The position numbers and the translations under genes are program-made. Below are positions 18,018 to 26,548 of a stretch of DNA of 47,953 bases, piece after piece (position 1 is the first letter of the stretch; each line of letters starts with the position of its first letter). Origin of the DNA: Candidatus Palauibacter poriticola (GTDB taxonomy: Bacteria > Gemmatimonadota > Gemmatimonadetes > Palauibacterales > Palauibacteraceae); assembly GCA_012270965.1 (NCBI GenBank), contig JAAXHJ010000083.1:1-47953 (forward strand). The letters run 5' to 3'. The notes beneath the pieces are model-generated. The model was not told the origin of the DNA. It did not search any database and saw nothing but the letters and a program-made list of their open reading frames with translations.

Positions 18018-19015
18018 CCTACGCCGCGCGCGACCTGGTTGATCTGCTCGACCTCGAGCCGGTCGAACGGAACATCTATCGCGGGCAGAACCGGGACGTC
18101 GGCACGGGTCGGATCTTCGGGGGGCAGGTGCTCGCCCAGTCGCTCGTGGCGGCGCGACGGACGGTTGACGCGGAGGACCGCTCCGCGCACTCCCTGCACG
18201 GATACTTCATTCTGGCCGGCGACCTGGAGATCCCGGTTGTCTACTTCGTGGACCGTCTGCGCGACGGACGGAGCTTCACCACGCGGCGGGTGACGGCGAT
18301 CCAGCACGGGCGAGCGATCTTCAACATGTCCGCCTCGTTCCACAAGACGGAGGACGGCATCTCGCACCAGGATACGATGCCGGATGTGCCGCCGCCGGAG
18401 GCGCTCGAGTCCGAGATCGACATCATACGGCGGCACGCGGATCGCGTCCCCGAGCCGCTCCGCTCCCTCGTCACGCAAGACCGGCCGCTCGACCGCCGCC
18501 CCGTCGCCCCGCTCGACCCATTCAGACCGAAGCCCGACCGGCCCGTTCGACGCGCCTGGATTCGCACGATCGGAGACTTGAGCGATGATCCGCTCCACCA
18601 CCAGGCCGTCCTCGCCTATGCCTCGGACTACGGACTCCTGCGCTCCGCCCTCGTTCCGCACGGCCGCACCTTCTTCGACCGCGACGTGATGGGCGCTTCG
18701 CTCGACCACGCGATCTGGTTCCACCGCCCCTTCCGCGTGGACGAGTGGCTCCTTTACGTGACCGAGAGCACGGTCGCGAGCGGCGCGCGGGCGTTTACGC
18801 GCGGCAGCTTCTTCACGCGGGACGGGGCGCTCGTGGCCTCGGTCGCCCAGGAGGGGGTGATCCGAACCGGCGGCCGGCCCGCCCCGGCCAGCGAGCCCGC
18901 TCCGGCCGGCGAGCCCGCTCCGGCCGGCAGATCCGCTTCGGCCGGCAGGCCCGCCCCGGCCGGCAGGCCCGCGCCGACCGACAGACCCGCAACCGATGAG
19001 GGAGACGGCAAATGA
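18014..19015 (+). CDS. tesB: Acyl-CoA thioesterase II
   Basis: GTG 18014 overlaps the amidase stop (GTGA). The 333-residue product has the double hot-dog fold of TesB: RIFGGQVLAQSL, SLHGYFILAGD, the GRSFTTRRVTAIQHG strand, the catalytic Asp in ASDYGLL, and SLDHAIWFHRPFRVDEWLLY. It hydrolyses acyl-CoA to free acid and CoA in the cytoplasm. The family domain ends near residue 288; the rest is a disordered tail of six 6-residue units (PAPASE, PAPAGE, PAPAGR, SASAGR and so on). Its place between two exported proteins is unusual and may only reflect co-transcription. Confidence 0.93.
   Translation: MTYAARDLVDLLDLEPVERNIYRGQNRDVGTGRIFGGQVLAQSLVAARRTVDAEDRSAHSLHGYFILAGDLEIPVVYFVDRLRDGRSFTTRRVTAIQHGRAIFNMSASFHKTEDGISHQDTMPDVPPPEALESEIDIIRRHADRVPEPLRSLVTQDRPLDRRPVAPLDPFRPKPDRPVRRAWIRTIGDLSDDPLHHQAVLAYASDYGLLRSALVPHGRTFFDRDVMGASLDHAIWFHRPFRVDEWLLYVTESTVASGARAFTRGSFFTRDGALVASVAQEGVIRTGGRPAPASEPAPAGEPAPAGRSASAGRPAPAGRPAPTDRPATDEGDGK
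18878..18985 (+). repeat. Six in-frame 18-bp tandem repeats in the tesB tail
   Basis: Units at 18878, 18896, 18914, 18932, 18950 and 18968, each a variant of CCCGCCCCGGCCGGCAGG, encode (P/S)A(P/S)AxR/E. They follow the conserved TesB domain, so length change should be tolerated. Confidence 0.85.
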
Positions 19016-20109
19016 CACGGCTGACACGGCGAACCCCACGAATCGGTGTCCTTTACTGCCTCGCCGCGGTCGTCGCGGCGTGCGGCGGTCCCGGCGACGA
19101 AGGTGGCCCCGGTGACGAGGCCGGCCCCGGCGACGAGGGCCGCAACGCGAGCGCAGGCGGAGAGGCGCGGGCGGTGGAGCCCGTCAACGACCTGCCCAAC
19201 CCCTACGAGCGCTTGGAACCCTGGGCGGAACTTCCCCCGGGCGCGGTGCAGTGGGGGCAGGTCACGGGCGTCGAGCAGGGACCCGATGGTCATCTCTACG
19301 TCATGCACCGCTGCTTCGAGAACAGCTGCGCCGGCCGGCCCGAAGACCCGATCGTCAAGTACGACATGTCGGGCCGGGCACTCGCTTCCTGGGGGGCGGG
19401 ACTGTTCAACTATCCGCACGGGTTCCACATCGACTACGAGGGGAACGTCTGGGCGACGGACGCCCGAGGAAACGGGGAACTCGGGCACCGGGTGTTCAAG
19501 TTCAGCTCCGAAGGCGAACTCCTGCTCACGCTCGGGCAGGCCGGCGTCGCGGGGCTCGGTCCCGACGTGTTCAACCAGCCGACGGATGTCCTCGTTCTTC
19601 CCGGCGGCGACGTTCTCGTCACCGAAGGTCACGGCGAAGGCAACGATCGCGTCGTGCGCTTCAGTCCGGCGGGAGACTCTCTGGACGCGTGGGGCGGGCC
19701 CGGCTCGGGGCCTGGCCAGTTCAGCACGCCACACGCCATCGCCCGGGATTCGCAGGGACGGATCTTCATCGGCGACAGAGCCAACAACCGCATCCAAATC
19801 TTCCTCGAGGACGGAACGTTCCTGGAGGAATGGAAGCAGTTCAGCCGTCCGAGCGGGATCTTCATCGACGACGACGACACGATCTACGTCGCGGATTCCG
19901 AGAGCTGGGGGCCAAACAACCCGGGCTGGAAGAAGGGGATCCGGGTCGGGAGCGCCCGCGACGGGTCGGTCTCCTACTTCATCGAGGACATAGAGTCGAC
20001 GACGATCGAGCACAGCGGGGCCGAAGCCGTGGGCGTGGATTCGGAGGGCAACGTCTACGGCGGCGTCGTGCGCCGCCGCATGCTCGAGAAGCACGTGCGA
20101 ATGAGGTAG
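19012..20109 (+). CDS. NHL-repeat beta-propeller lipoprotein, peptidyl-hydroxyglycine lyase-like
   Basis: ATG 19012 overlaps the tesB stop (ATGA). Signal peptide with lipobox AAVVAACGG (Cys about 24), then three GPGDE repeats as a linker, then a six-bladed NHL propeller from about residue 75: GVEQGPDGHLYV, YPHGFHIDYEGNVWATDA, FNQPTDVLVLPGGDVLV, GQFSTPHAIARDSQGRIFI, RPSGIFIDDDDTIYVAD. The blade pattern resembles the lyase domain of peptidylglycine amidating enzyme, common in annotations of such proteins; an actual lyase activity is not shown. Last gene of the amidase-tesB operon. Confidence 0.85.
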   Translation: MTRLTRRTPRIGVLYCLAAVVAACGGPGDEGGPGDEAGPGDEGRNASAGGEARAVEPVNDLPNPYERLEPWAELPPGAVQWGQVTGVEQGPDGHLYVMHRCFENSCAGRPEDPIVKYDMSGRALASWGAGLFNYPHGFHIDYEGNVWATDARGNGELGHRVFKFSSEGELLLTLGQAGVAGLGPDVFNQPTDVLVLPGGDVLVTEGHGEGNDRVVRFSPAGDSLDAWGGPGSGPGQFSTPHAIARDSQGRIFIGDRANNRIQIFLEDGTFLEEWKQFSRPSGIFIDDDDTIYVADSESWGPNNPGWKKGIRVGSARDGSVSYFIEDIESTTIEHSGAEAVGVDSEGNVYGGVVRRRMLEKHVRMR

Positions 20110-20153
20110 GGACAACGGAGGGCGGAGGAGGACGGCGGGGGACCGCGGGCGGG

Positions 20154-21224
20154 CTACTTCGTCCAGATCACCACGGCCCCGCAGCGCGCGTCGTATCCGC
20201 TGAACTCGGGCGGCAGCTCGCCGGCCCCCTGGTATACTTCGATGCCGCCGACCTCCGCCGGCAACACGAGCGTGTCCAGCTCCCGAACCGGAATCGGTGA
20301 GCCATCTAGATAGGCGCTGAGTTCACAGCCCCCGGGCGTGAATCCTCCGGCCGCCCTCGAGCTTTCGACCCAGCAGTCGCGGAAGCCGGAGCCGGGGCAC
20401 CGAAGGCGGATGCCGGGCGCGTCGGCGAGCATGTGCGAGACGCGGAGCGGGCGCCGGCGGTCGATGTCCTCCAGCGTGAAGTACGTGCCCCCGCCGATGA
20501 GTTCGCCGAAGTACTTGCGGTCGTAGAACCCGTTGATTTCCAGCCGCCGCGGCCGGGTTGCGGTCACGACGAGCGGCTCCATCTCCACCGGCGCGGGCAC
20601 GAGACCGATCTGGAGTTCCGTACTCAGTCCCCGGACCACCGTCACCTGATAGCGGAGGGAAGCGTAGCCGATCCTCTCGACCTCGAGCATGTGCTCCCCG
20701 CCGGGCACGCCGGTGAGGGCGAACCGGCCCTGGCGGTCGCTCTGGACCTCGGCCGGGCGCCCGACGAGCGCCAGCGTGGCCGTCGCCACGGGCTCCTCCG
20801 TGGACGCATCGAGCACAAGGCCCACGATCCTCCCCGGCTCGGTGTCTCCGAACAGGACGCGCAGGCGAACTTCGTGCGGCGCTCCGGGCTCGAAGGCGAC
20901 CGTCGCCTCCTCGCTCGAATCATCTCCGAACTCCGCCCACAGCGTCGCCGCCCGCGCATCGCCCGGAACGCAGAGCGAGAAGCGCCCGTCCGCCCCGGCG
21001 GGTTCGCGCAGAGGCCTGAGCACCTGGTCGGCGGTCCAGCGGAGGACGACCGTGGCCCCCGGGAGGTTGAGGGCGCCCGACTCCTCCGTCACGAGGACGT
21101 GAAGCGAGGCCCGTTCGCCGCACTCATCCTGTTGGCCCGCGACCGCGCCCGCCGTCGTCATCAACAGCAATGACGCGACCGCTGTCGTTCGTGCCGACCT
21201 CGCCTTCGATCTTGCGTGGATCAT
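20154..21224 (-). CDS. Exported carboxypeptidase-regulatory-like plus TonB-plug-like protein without a barrel
   Basis: 356 residues with a Sec signal (VASLLLMTTAGAVAGQ). Residues about 40-120 form an Ig-like domain, about 130-215 a carboxypeptidase regulatory-like domain (GRIVGLVLDASTEEPVATA, FALTGVPGGEHMLEV), and about 215-345 look like a TonB receptor plug (PVEMEPLVVTATRP, SHMLADAPGIRLRC, VGGIEVYQGAGELPPEFSG). The 22-strand barrel that should follow is absent; the protein ends at GAVVIWTK. Such plug-only proteins recur in Gemmatimonadota-type genomes by my recollection; function unknown. Convergent with the NHL gene. Confidence 0.8.
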   Translation of the reverse strand: MIHARSKARSARTTAVASLLLMTTAGAVAGQQDECGERASLHVLVTEESGALNLPGATVVLRWTADQVLRPLREPAGADGRFSLCVPGDARAATLWAEFGDDSSEEATVAFEPGAPHEVRLRVLFGDTEPGRIVGLVLDASTEEPVATATLALVGRPAEVQSDRQGRFALTGVPGGEHMLEVERIGYASLRYQVTVVRGLSTELQIGLVPAPVEMEPLVVTATRPRRLEINGFYDRKYFGELIGGGTYFTLEDIDRRRPLRVSHMLADAPGIRLRCPGSGFRDCWVESSRAAGGFTPGGCELSAYLDGSPIPVRELDTLVLPAEVGGIEVYQGAGELPPEFSGYDARCGAVVIWTK

Positions 21225-21251
21225 CGCTTCGTGGTCTCCCGTGAACCTTGG

Positions 21252-22577
21252 TCAGCCGAGCGCGGCGGCGATCGCCGCGGCGTGCCTGCCGAGGAAAGCG
21301 TCGAACTCCGCGACGAGCGCGTCGCAGTCCTCGTCGTCGTGCGCGAGCGAGACCGTGACGAACCCCCGGCGGGCAACGTAGAACCCCGCCAGCAGCATCT
21401 CGAGCTGGAAGAGGTCGCGGGCCGCCATCGGCGTGTGGGCGACGTCGGCGCGGCGGCGGATCGGCGGCCGCTGAAAGTGGACCGTCATGATCGAACCGCG
21501 GCCCGTCACCTGCACGGGCGCGTCCCTCGCCGCCGCGACCCCGTTGAGCGCGGCGCGCAGGGCGTCTCCCCGCACGGTCAGCCGGCGCACCGCGTCGGGA
21601 GCGAACACGTCGCGCAGCCCCACGAGGCCCGCCGCCATGGTCAGCGAGTTGTTGTTGTGCGTGCCGGGGTGGCTCAGATGGTTCTCCCGGCGCGGATCGA
21701 AGCGCTCCATGAGGTCCGCGCGCCCTCCGAAGGCGCCGAAGGAGGCGCCGCCCCCGAGGTACTTTCCGAAGGTCGTGAGGTCGGCGTGGATGTCGAGCGC
21801 CTCCTGCAGGCCGCCCGGAGCGAGCCGCGACGTCTGGACCTCGTCGAAGATGAGCAGGACGCCCGCGCGCCTTGTCGCATCCCGGAGCGCGTTCAGGAAC
21901 ACCCGGGTTCCGGGGATGCATCCGCCCCCCGCGAGCATTGGTTCGACGAGCACGCAGGCGAGTTCTGTCGCCCGTTCGGCGATGAGGGATCGCGCGGACT
22001 CGGCATCGTTGTAGTCCGCGACCGTCCACGGGAATGGCACGTTGAGGCGCCGGTCCGCCCCGGTGAAGCTCAGGGGTCCGCCGTGGTAGGCGCCGTCGAA
22101 CACGAGCACCCCCTCCCGGCAGGTCACGGCGCGCGCCAGGCTGACCGCCATGAGGTTCGCCTCCGTCCCCGAGTTCGTGAAGCGCACGCGCTCGACGGAC
22201 GGAAAGCGCCGGCAGATGAGTTCGGCGAATTCCTGCTGGTTCGGGCTCGGGCCGCCAAGCGTCAGGCCCCTCCCCACCGCCTCCGCGATCGCGGCCTGGA
22301 TGGCGGGGTTCGAGTGGCCGTAGAGCCCGGCCGTGTAGTCGTTAAGGAAATCGACGTAGACGTGCCCGTCGAGATCGTGGAGCCGCGACCCCTCGCCGCG
22401 GACGAGGGTGACGGGGAAGGGATCGTAGTGGTTGACCGTGCGCGTGTCCGCCCCCGGGAGGTAGTGCGTCGAGCGCTCGAAGCTCGCCTGGCTGAGCGGG
22501 TTCGCCGCCGCGTAGCGGACGGCCGCATCCGAGGCGAGTTCCTCGAGGCTTCGGGTCTGGACCGGGCCTGTGGCCAA
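21252..22577 (-). CDS. Class III PLP aminotransferase (glutamate-1-semialdehyde aminomutase-like)
   Basis: About 441 residues. Key features: GGPSPNQQEFAELIC, RFTNSGTEANLMA (PLP phosphate site), FDGAYHGG, LIFDEVQTSR (Asp on the pyridine N), and TTFGKYLGGG with the Schiff-base Lys. It belongs with HemL-like transaminases/mutases acting on amino acids, but the lack of neighbouring haem genes argues against calling it hemL. Start: the frame is open to ATG 22670, but that start lies inside the intergenic repeat at 22625-22705, so TTG 22577 (LATGPVQTRSLEEL) is preferred; no strong ribosome site decides it. Confidence 0.88.
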   Translation of the reverse strand: MATGPVQTRSLEELASDAAVRYAAANPLSQASFERSTHYLPGADTRTVNHYDPFPVTLVRGEGSRLHDLDGHVYVDFLNDYTAGLYGHSNPAIQAAIAEAVGRGLTLGGPSPNQQEFAELICRRFPSVERVRFTNSGTEANLMAVSLARAVTCREGVLVFDGAYHGGPLSFTGADRRLNVPFPWTVADYNDAESARSLIAERATELACVLVEPMLAGGGCIPGTRVFLNALRDATRRAGVLLIFDEVQTSRLAPGGLQEALDIHADLTTFGKYLGGGASFGAFGGRADLMERFDPRRENHLSHPGTHNNNSLTMAAGLVGLRDVFAPDAVRRLTVRGDALRAALNGVAAARDAPVQVTGRGSIMTVHFQRPPIRRRADVAHTPMAARDLFQLEMLLAGFYVARRGFVTVSLAHDDEDCDALVAEFDAFLGRHAAAIAAALG

Positions 22578-22624
22578 GGGTTCCGTCCCGCGTTTGGGTT
22601 CCGCCGCCCGTCGGCGGTCTCCCG

Positions 22625-22705
22625 GGGTGCCGTCCCCGCGGCAGCCCCGGCGTCCCGCGGAGATTCGCACCGACGGAAGCCGGTTTCAAGAGGGCGGCGG
22701 CTCGA
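22625..22705. repeat. Dispersed intergenic repeat, copy 1
   Basis: Shares about 70% identity by eye with 23995-24070. The best block is GCGGAGATTCGCACCGACGG here against GCGGAGATTCGCTCCGAAGG there, then A(A/G)CCGGT, TTCA and GGCGG in order. Both copies point the same way and sit just outside the 22876-23929 gene cluster. Confidence 0.7.
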
Positions 22706-22875
22706 AACCCCCGCCGCCGGCGCGACGCGGTCTCGGTCGGCGCGCGAGGACGGGCGACGGCCCCTCATTCGGCGCGTGGCGGGGAGCTTGCGGGGGGGGG
22801 GGAGGGTAAAGGGTGTAAAGTGACAGTCCAATTCGTCGAGGATGGTCCACAACCATGCGAAGGGAGGAATCCCGA

Positions 22876-23301
22876 ATGTCCCCAAGGCTGACGCACTGGC
22901 TGCCCGCTCTGGCGATTCTGCCGTTCGTGGCAGCCTCCGCATGTGAGAACCTGCCCGAAAGTGATGATCCACTCTCGCCCCCCGCCGTCGCCGAGATCCC
23001 GACGTTCATCGAACATCTCGATGCCGACGGGGCGGTCGTCGAGCTCACGCCCCCCGCGGTGGAGTGGGATGGCGCCTACCCGATCCGTATCGTTCGGCGG
23101 GACGAGTTCGGGGGGACCGTCTCGGAGGAGGTTCTGACCCGACCACCGCCGTTCGATCTCGCCGAGACGATCAAGCAAATGACGCCCGCCCAGAGAGATA
23201 AGATGGAGAGAATGCTGAAGGCGGTCGCCTCGAAGATGCCTGAATCTAAAGCGGGGCTGGCGCTCGACGAGGTGAGGAAGATTCGCGGGAGGCAGAAGTG
23301 A
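22876..23301 (+). CDS. Small lipoprotein, unknown function
   Basis: 141 residues. GGGAGGA at 22862-22868 sets ATG 22876 rather than 22855. The signal LPALAILPFVAASACEN has a lipobox at Cys about 24. The mature part has an acidic Pro-rich start, a beta segment (WDGAYPIRIVRRDEFGGTV) and a charged amphipathic helix (MTPAQRDKMERMLKAVASKM). I recognise no family. It overlaps the next gene by four bases (GTGA) and opens a cassette of three exported or membrane proteins bounded by the two intergenic repeats. Confidence 0.75.
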   Translation: MSPRLTHWLPALAILPFVAASACENLPESDDPLSPPAVAEIPTFIEHLDADGAVVELTPPAVEWDGAYPIRIVRRDEFGGTVSEEVLTRPPPFDLAETIKQMTPAQRDKMERMLKAVASKMPESKAGLALDEVRKIRGRQK

Positions 23302-23546
23302 CACCGAAGCGGGGTGGGGCGCCGAAGCGGAGCATTACGATTACGGTGCCGCTTTGGGCCGCATGGCTCGGCGCTATCAGCACGCTGTTCCTCGGCGTTG
23401 CGTACGCCATGGCGGCGGGGCTGGTGTCGGGGATCGGTCCGTGGCGGCTGCTTGCCATCCTCCTCCTCTGCGCGTGCGTGGGTGTCGGAGTCGCCGGCTT
23501 GGTGGCCCGGGCAGGAAACGCCGGACGACGAAGACGCTGGCCCTGA
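23298..23546 (+). CDS. Small two-helix membrane protein, unknown function
   Basis: 82 residues from GTG 23298, overlapping the lipoprotein stop by four bases. Basic N-terminus (TPKRGGAPKRS), then two membrane helices (about 18-42 and 47-68) and a basic C-tail (RAGNAGRRRRWP). No family recognised. Its stop overlaps a CTG that probably starts the next gene. Confidence 0.65.
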   Translation: MTPKRGGAPKRSITITVPLWAAWLGAISTLFLGVAYAMAAGLVSGIGPWRLLAILLLCACVGVGVAGLVARAGNAGRRRRWP

Positions 23547-23929
23547 TCGCCGCGCTTCTTCTGGGGCCCGCAGGGATCAACGCCGCCGAGGCCGGCACAC
23601 GGACTTCGGTGCCGGCCCCCGAGCCCGCTTACTCCGGGCTGGTCACTGGCTGCTTGGTGGGCGCATCCGCGGTAAGGGTTGGTTACGCAGCGCAAGGAAA
23701 CGACGCACTTTGGTGCGTTCTCTCCGTTTTTGGCCTCATCGGCGCCACCACCGCATGTATCGTCGCACTCGTGGCGCTCTTGTCGAACCCGCTTACTTGG
23801 GTTCTGATCGTGGGGGCCGTAGGTGCCTGCGATTTTCTTACCGTTGGAGCCCTCATAGCCGCGCTTACGACGTGCCTTGGCGGCGGTGGCGGCAAGACGC
23901 CAAGAAAACCGGCGGGCTTGGACACCTAA
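23543..23929 (+). CDS. Small multi-helix membrane protein, possible CTG start
   Basis: The frame from CTG 23543 gives 128 residues: a signal-like hydrophobic start (LIAALLLGPAGINAAEA), a helix at YSGLVTGCLVGASAV, and two or three closely packed helices (LWCVLSVFGLIGATTACIV; NPLTWVLIVGAVGACDFL; VGALIAALTTCL), ending in a Gly-rich basic tail. No ATG, GTG or TTG lies near the join; the nearest GTG, about 23471, would overlap the previous gene by 75 bp. The CTGA overlap mimics the GTGA overlap one gene earlier. An alternative is a frameshift joining it to the 23298 gene. Coding is likely from the clean membrane pattern; the start is not certain. Confidence 0.55.
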   Translation: MIAALLLGPAGINAAEAGTRTSVPAPEPAYSGLVTGCLVGASAVRVGYAAQGNDALWCVLSVFGLIGATTACIVALVALLSNPLTWVLIVGAVGACDFLTVGALIAALTTCLGGGGGKTPRKPAGLDT

Positions 23930-23994
23930 ACTATAGGGGGTGACCGCCGTGGGCCGTCTTCCGGCGAGGCCACCTCCGGCGGCACTAGGCTGCG

Positions 23995-24070
23995 CCGTCC
24001 CGGCGTCACCTCCAGCGTTCTGCGGAGATTCGCTCCGAAGGTAACCGGTCTTCAGGATACGGCGGTCGGA
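23995..24070. repeat. Dispersed intergenic repeat, copy 2
   Basis: Partner of 22625-22705, same orientation, between the membrane cassette and the aldo/keto reductase. The shared core is GCGGAGATTCG. Confidence 0.7.
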
Positions 24071-24181
24071 ACTGCCGGCCCGATTGGCGGGCGTTCGCCC
24101 TCCGCCGGTCGCTTCCGTATCGTGTATCGTCCGATCACCCGCCGATCTGCGGAAGGACCTGCGGAAGGAGACGAGCCGACC

Positions 24182-25150
24182 GTGGAGAGACGAAGACTCA
24201 CTCATACGGACCTCGAGGTGTCGCGTGTCTGCATGGGCACGATGACCTTCGGCTCGCAGACCGGTGTCGATGCCGCCGCCGCGATGGTGGAGATGTGTCT
24301 CGAGCGGGGTATCGACTTCTTCGACACCGCGAACGTCTACAACCAGGGACGGTCGGAGGAGATCTTGGGAGAGGTTCTCGGAGACCGGCGCCCGGAGGTC
24401 GTCCTCGCGAGCAAGGTCTGCAATCCGATGGGCGACCCCGTCGAATACGCGGGCCTCGCGCGCGACGCGATCCGCCGCGGCATCGACGGTTCGCTGCGGC
24501 GACTCGGAACGGACTATCTCGACATCTACTACCTGCACCTGCCGGACTATGGGATCCCCATAGAGGAGAGCCTCGCCACGCTGGAGGAGCTTCGCGTCGA
24601 GGGACTCATCCACTACCCGGCGACGTCAAACTACAGCGCGTGGCAGATGTGCGAGATGTTCTCGATCTGCGAGCGGGAGGGGTGGGCCAAACCGTGGATC
24701 GCCCAACCCATGTACAACCTCGCGGCGCGCGGGATCGAGCAGGAGTACCTCGCCTTCACGGGCCGCTACGGGATCTCGAACGTCGTCTACAATCCGCTCG
24801 CGGGCGGGCTCCTGACCGGGAAGCAGCGGCCGGGAGCGCCTTTGCCGGGGACGCGCTTCGACGGCAACCGCATGTACCTGGACCGCTTCTGGCACGACGC
24901 ATACTTCCACGCCGTGGCCGAGGTCGAGGCGATCGCCCGGGACGCGGATCTGACGCCGGTGCGGCTCGCGCTGGGATGGCTGCGGGCGCAGGAGGGCGCG
25001 GACTGCATCATCCTCGGCGCCTCCCGCATCGAGCACCTCGAGGAGAACCTCGCCGCCTTCGACGCCCCGCCGCTCGACACGGACGTGCTCGCCGCCTGCG
25101 ACAGTACGTGGGCGCGGCTTCGCGGGCCCACGCCCGCCTACAACCGCTGA
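24182..25150 (+). CDS. Aldo/keto reductase
   Basis: 322 residues from GTG 24182, with AAGGAG about 11 bases ahead; a GTG at 24122 would add 20 non-homologous residues. The tetrad is present: Asp and Tyr in FFDTANVYNQGRSEE, Lys in LASKVCNP, His in YYLHLPDYG. The C-terminal NADPH site is IILGASRIEHLEEN. It is closest in style to the AKR11/YajO-like, single-domain group and unlike the RidA fusion at 2892. Reduces an aldehyde or ketone in the cytoplasm; substrate unknown. Confidence 0.9.
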   Translation: MERRRLTHTDLEVSRVCMGTMTFGSQTGVDAAAAMVEMCLERGIDFFDTANVYNQGRSEEILGEVLGDRRPEVVLASKVCNPMGDPVEYAGLARDAIRRGIDGSLRRLGTDYLDIYYLHLPDYGIPIEESLATLEELRVEGLIHYPATSNYSAWQMCEMFSICEREGWAKPWIAQPMYNLAARGIEQEYLAFTGRYGISNVVYNPLAGGLLTGKQRPGAPLPGTRFDGNRMYLDRFWHDAYFHAVAEVEAIARDADLTPVRLALGWLRAQEGADCIILGASRIEHLEENLAAFDAPPLDTDVLAACDSTWARLRGPTPAYNR

Positions 25151-25160
25151 ATCTCGAAAC

Positions 25161-25297
25161 GGGGCGCGAACCACCGTCGGGGCGCGAACCACCGTCCGGG
25201 GCGCGGACCCTACCAACCGGGGCGCGAACCACCACCGGGGCGCGAACCACCGCCGGGGCGCGAACCACCGCCGGGGCGCAACCACCACCGGAGCGCC
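25161..25297. repeat. Array of about seven 17-21 bp units between convergent genes
   Basis: Units start with GGGGCGCGAACCACCG, most of them 18 bp, with one diverged unit (GGGGCGCGGACCCTACCAACC). They begin 10 bases after one stop and finish one base before the stop of the reverse-strand gene. There are no spacers, so it is not a CRISPR array. Confidence 0.85.
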
Positions 25298-25298
25298 G

Positions 25299-26474
25299 TT
25301 ACGCGTCGCGCGGCGAGCCCTCCAGCAACCCCTCGAACGGACGCTCTTCGGGGCCGTTTTCCGTGCAGACCGCGTAGCGCGTCTCCGCAGTGCCGTACAT
25401 GGCGACGCCGGCCGTCTCTCCCTGCTTGTCGAGCAGGAAGAACCGGACGTCGAAGTTCGGTAGGCCGCGCGCGTTGAGGAGCCTCGACTCCACGGTGTTC
25501 GACCTGATCCGCTCCAGCGCGGCCATGCCCGCATCGAGCGGGCTCATCCCCTGTCGCATGAACTCGACGGCGAGGAACGACGAGAGATTGTAGAGGTTCG
25601 CCTCGCCGCGCCCCGTCGAACCGACGGCGCCCACATCGTTGTCCACGTACAGCCCCGCCCCGAGGATCGGCGAGTCGCCGGTGCGGCCGGGGATCTTCCA
25701 CGAGAGACCGCTCGTCGTCGTGACGCCGCAGATGTCCCCGTCCGCGTTCACGGCGTTGCAGTTCGTCGTTCCCCAGAAGGAATGGGCCGGGATCAGGCCA
25801 TCGTCGACCATCGAGAGCCCGGCTTCGAGACGCTTGCGGGGGTCGAGCCAGTGGCCGGGGTCGATCCGCCGGCGCCATTCGAGCCACAGGGCGCGCGACG
25901 CCTCCGTGTTGAGGTCGTCCTCGATCTCGAACCCGAGTTGGCGGGCGAACGCTTGGGCGCCCGCACCCACGAGCAGGTGGTGGTCCGTGAGTTCGGCCAC
26001 CGCCTTGGCGACGAGCGACGGAGTGCGGACCCCTTCCAGCGCCGCGACCCCGCCGGCCCAGCGACGGGGGCCGTGCATGCAGCAGGCATCGAGTTGGACA
26101 ACGCCGTCCGCGTTGGGCAGCCCGCCGTAGCCGATCCCCATCTCCGTCGGGTCGTTCTCGGGAATGTTCACGCCCGCGATGAGGGCGTCGAGCACGTCCT
26201 CGCCCTCGACGATGCCCCGGAAGGCGCGTTCCACGGAACTTTCGGGTCCGCCGTTGTTGAAGCGGATCCCGCTGAGGTCGGAGACGACGACGGGCAGGGC
26301 GGCCGGCGAACGGCGGACGGCGGGAGCCCCGAAGCGGGAGGAAGCGCGGGGAGGGCGGCGCTCGGCCGCCAGAGCGGCGGGCGTGGCGGCCGCGGCCAGG
26401 CCGGCGGTGGGCGTGGCGGCCGCGGCCAAGCCGGCGGCGGAGGTGCGGACAAAATCTCGACGGTCCATGCTCAT
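25299..26474 (-). CDS. Tat-exported glycosylasparaginase-type Ntn hydrolase
   Basis: 391 residues. The Tat signal is MDRRDFVRTSAAG followed by an Ala-rich stretch with a duplicated GLAAAATP unit. The type 2 asparaginase fold is clear: NNGGPESSVERAF, the autoproteolysis site WGTTNCNAV (second Thr as nucleophile), and GVTTTSGLSWKIPGRTGDSPILGAGLYVD, the family's hallmark block, here including substrate Arg in PGR. It should cleave N4-(GlcNAc)-asparagine or isoaspartyl peptides in the periplasm after self-cleavage. Convergent with the aldo/keto reductase. Confidence 0.9.
   Translation of the reverse strand: MSMDRRDFVRTSAAGLAAAATPTAGLAAAATPAALAAERRPPRASSRFGAPAVRRSPAALPVVVSDLSGIRFNNGGPESSVERAFRGIVEGEDVLDALIAGVNIPENDPTEMGIGYGGLPNADGVVQLDACCMHGPRRWAGGVAALEGVRTPSLVAKAVAELTDHHLLVGAGAQAFARQLGFEIEDDLNTEASRALWLEWRRRIDPGHWLDPRKRLEAGLSMVDDGLIPAHSFWGTTNCNAVNADGDICGVTTTSGLSWKIPGRTGDSPILGAGLYVDNDVGAVGSTGRGEANLYNLSSFLAVEFMRQGMSPLDAGMAALERIRSNTVESRLLNARGLPNFDVRFFLLDKQGETAGVAMYGTAETRYAVCTENGPEERPFEGLLEGSPRDA
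26381..26440. repeat. Two 30-bp repeats in the Tat signal of the asparaginase
   Basis: Copies 26381-26410 and 26411-26440 differ at about three bases and encode the duplicated AGLAAAATPT stretch. Confidence 0.8.
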
Positions 26475-26548
26475 GTTCTCAATCCTCGGTCGGAGAGCCC
26501 GTGTTGCCTACAACATACGGCGGTCCAACTGGGCGTGGGCGCGAGTCT

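Noticed and set aside
23246..24613. Reverse frame of 455 codons across the membrane cassette
   Set aside because: It spans the intergenic repeat and antisense of an obvious aldo/keto reductase; it merely translates the repeat.
25161..25297. CRISPR-like array
   Set aside because: Units abut directly with no spacers, are only 17-21 bp, and no cas genes are present.
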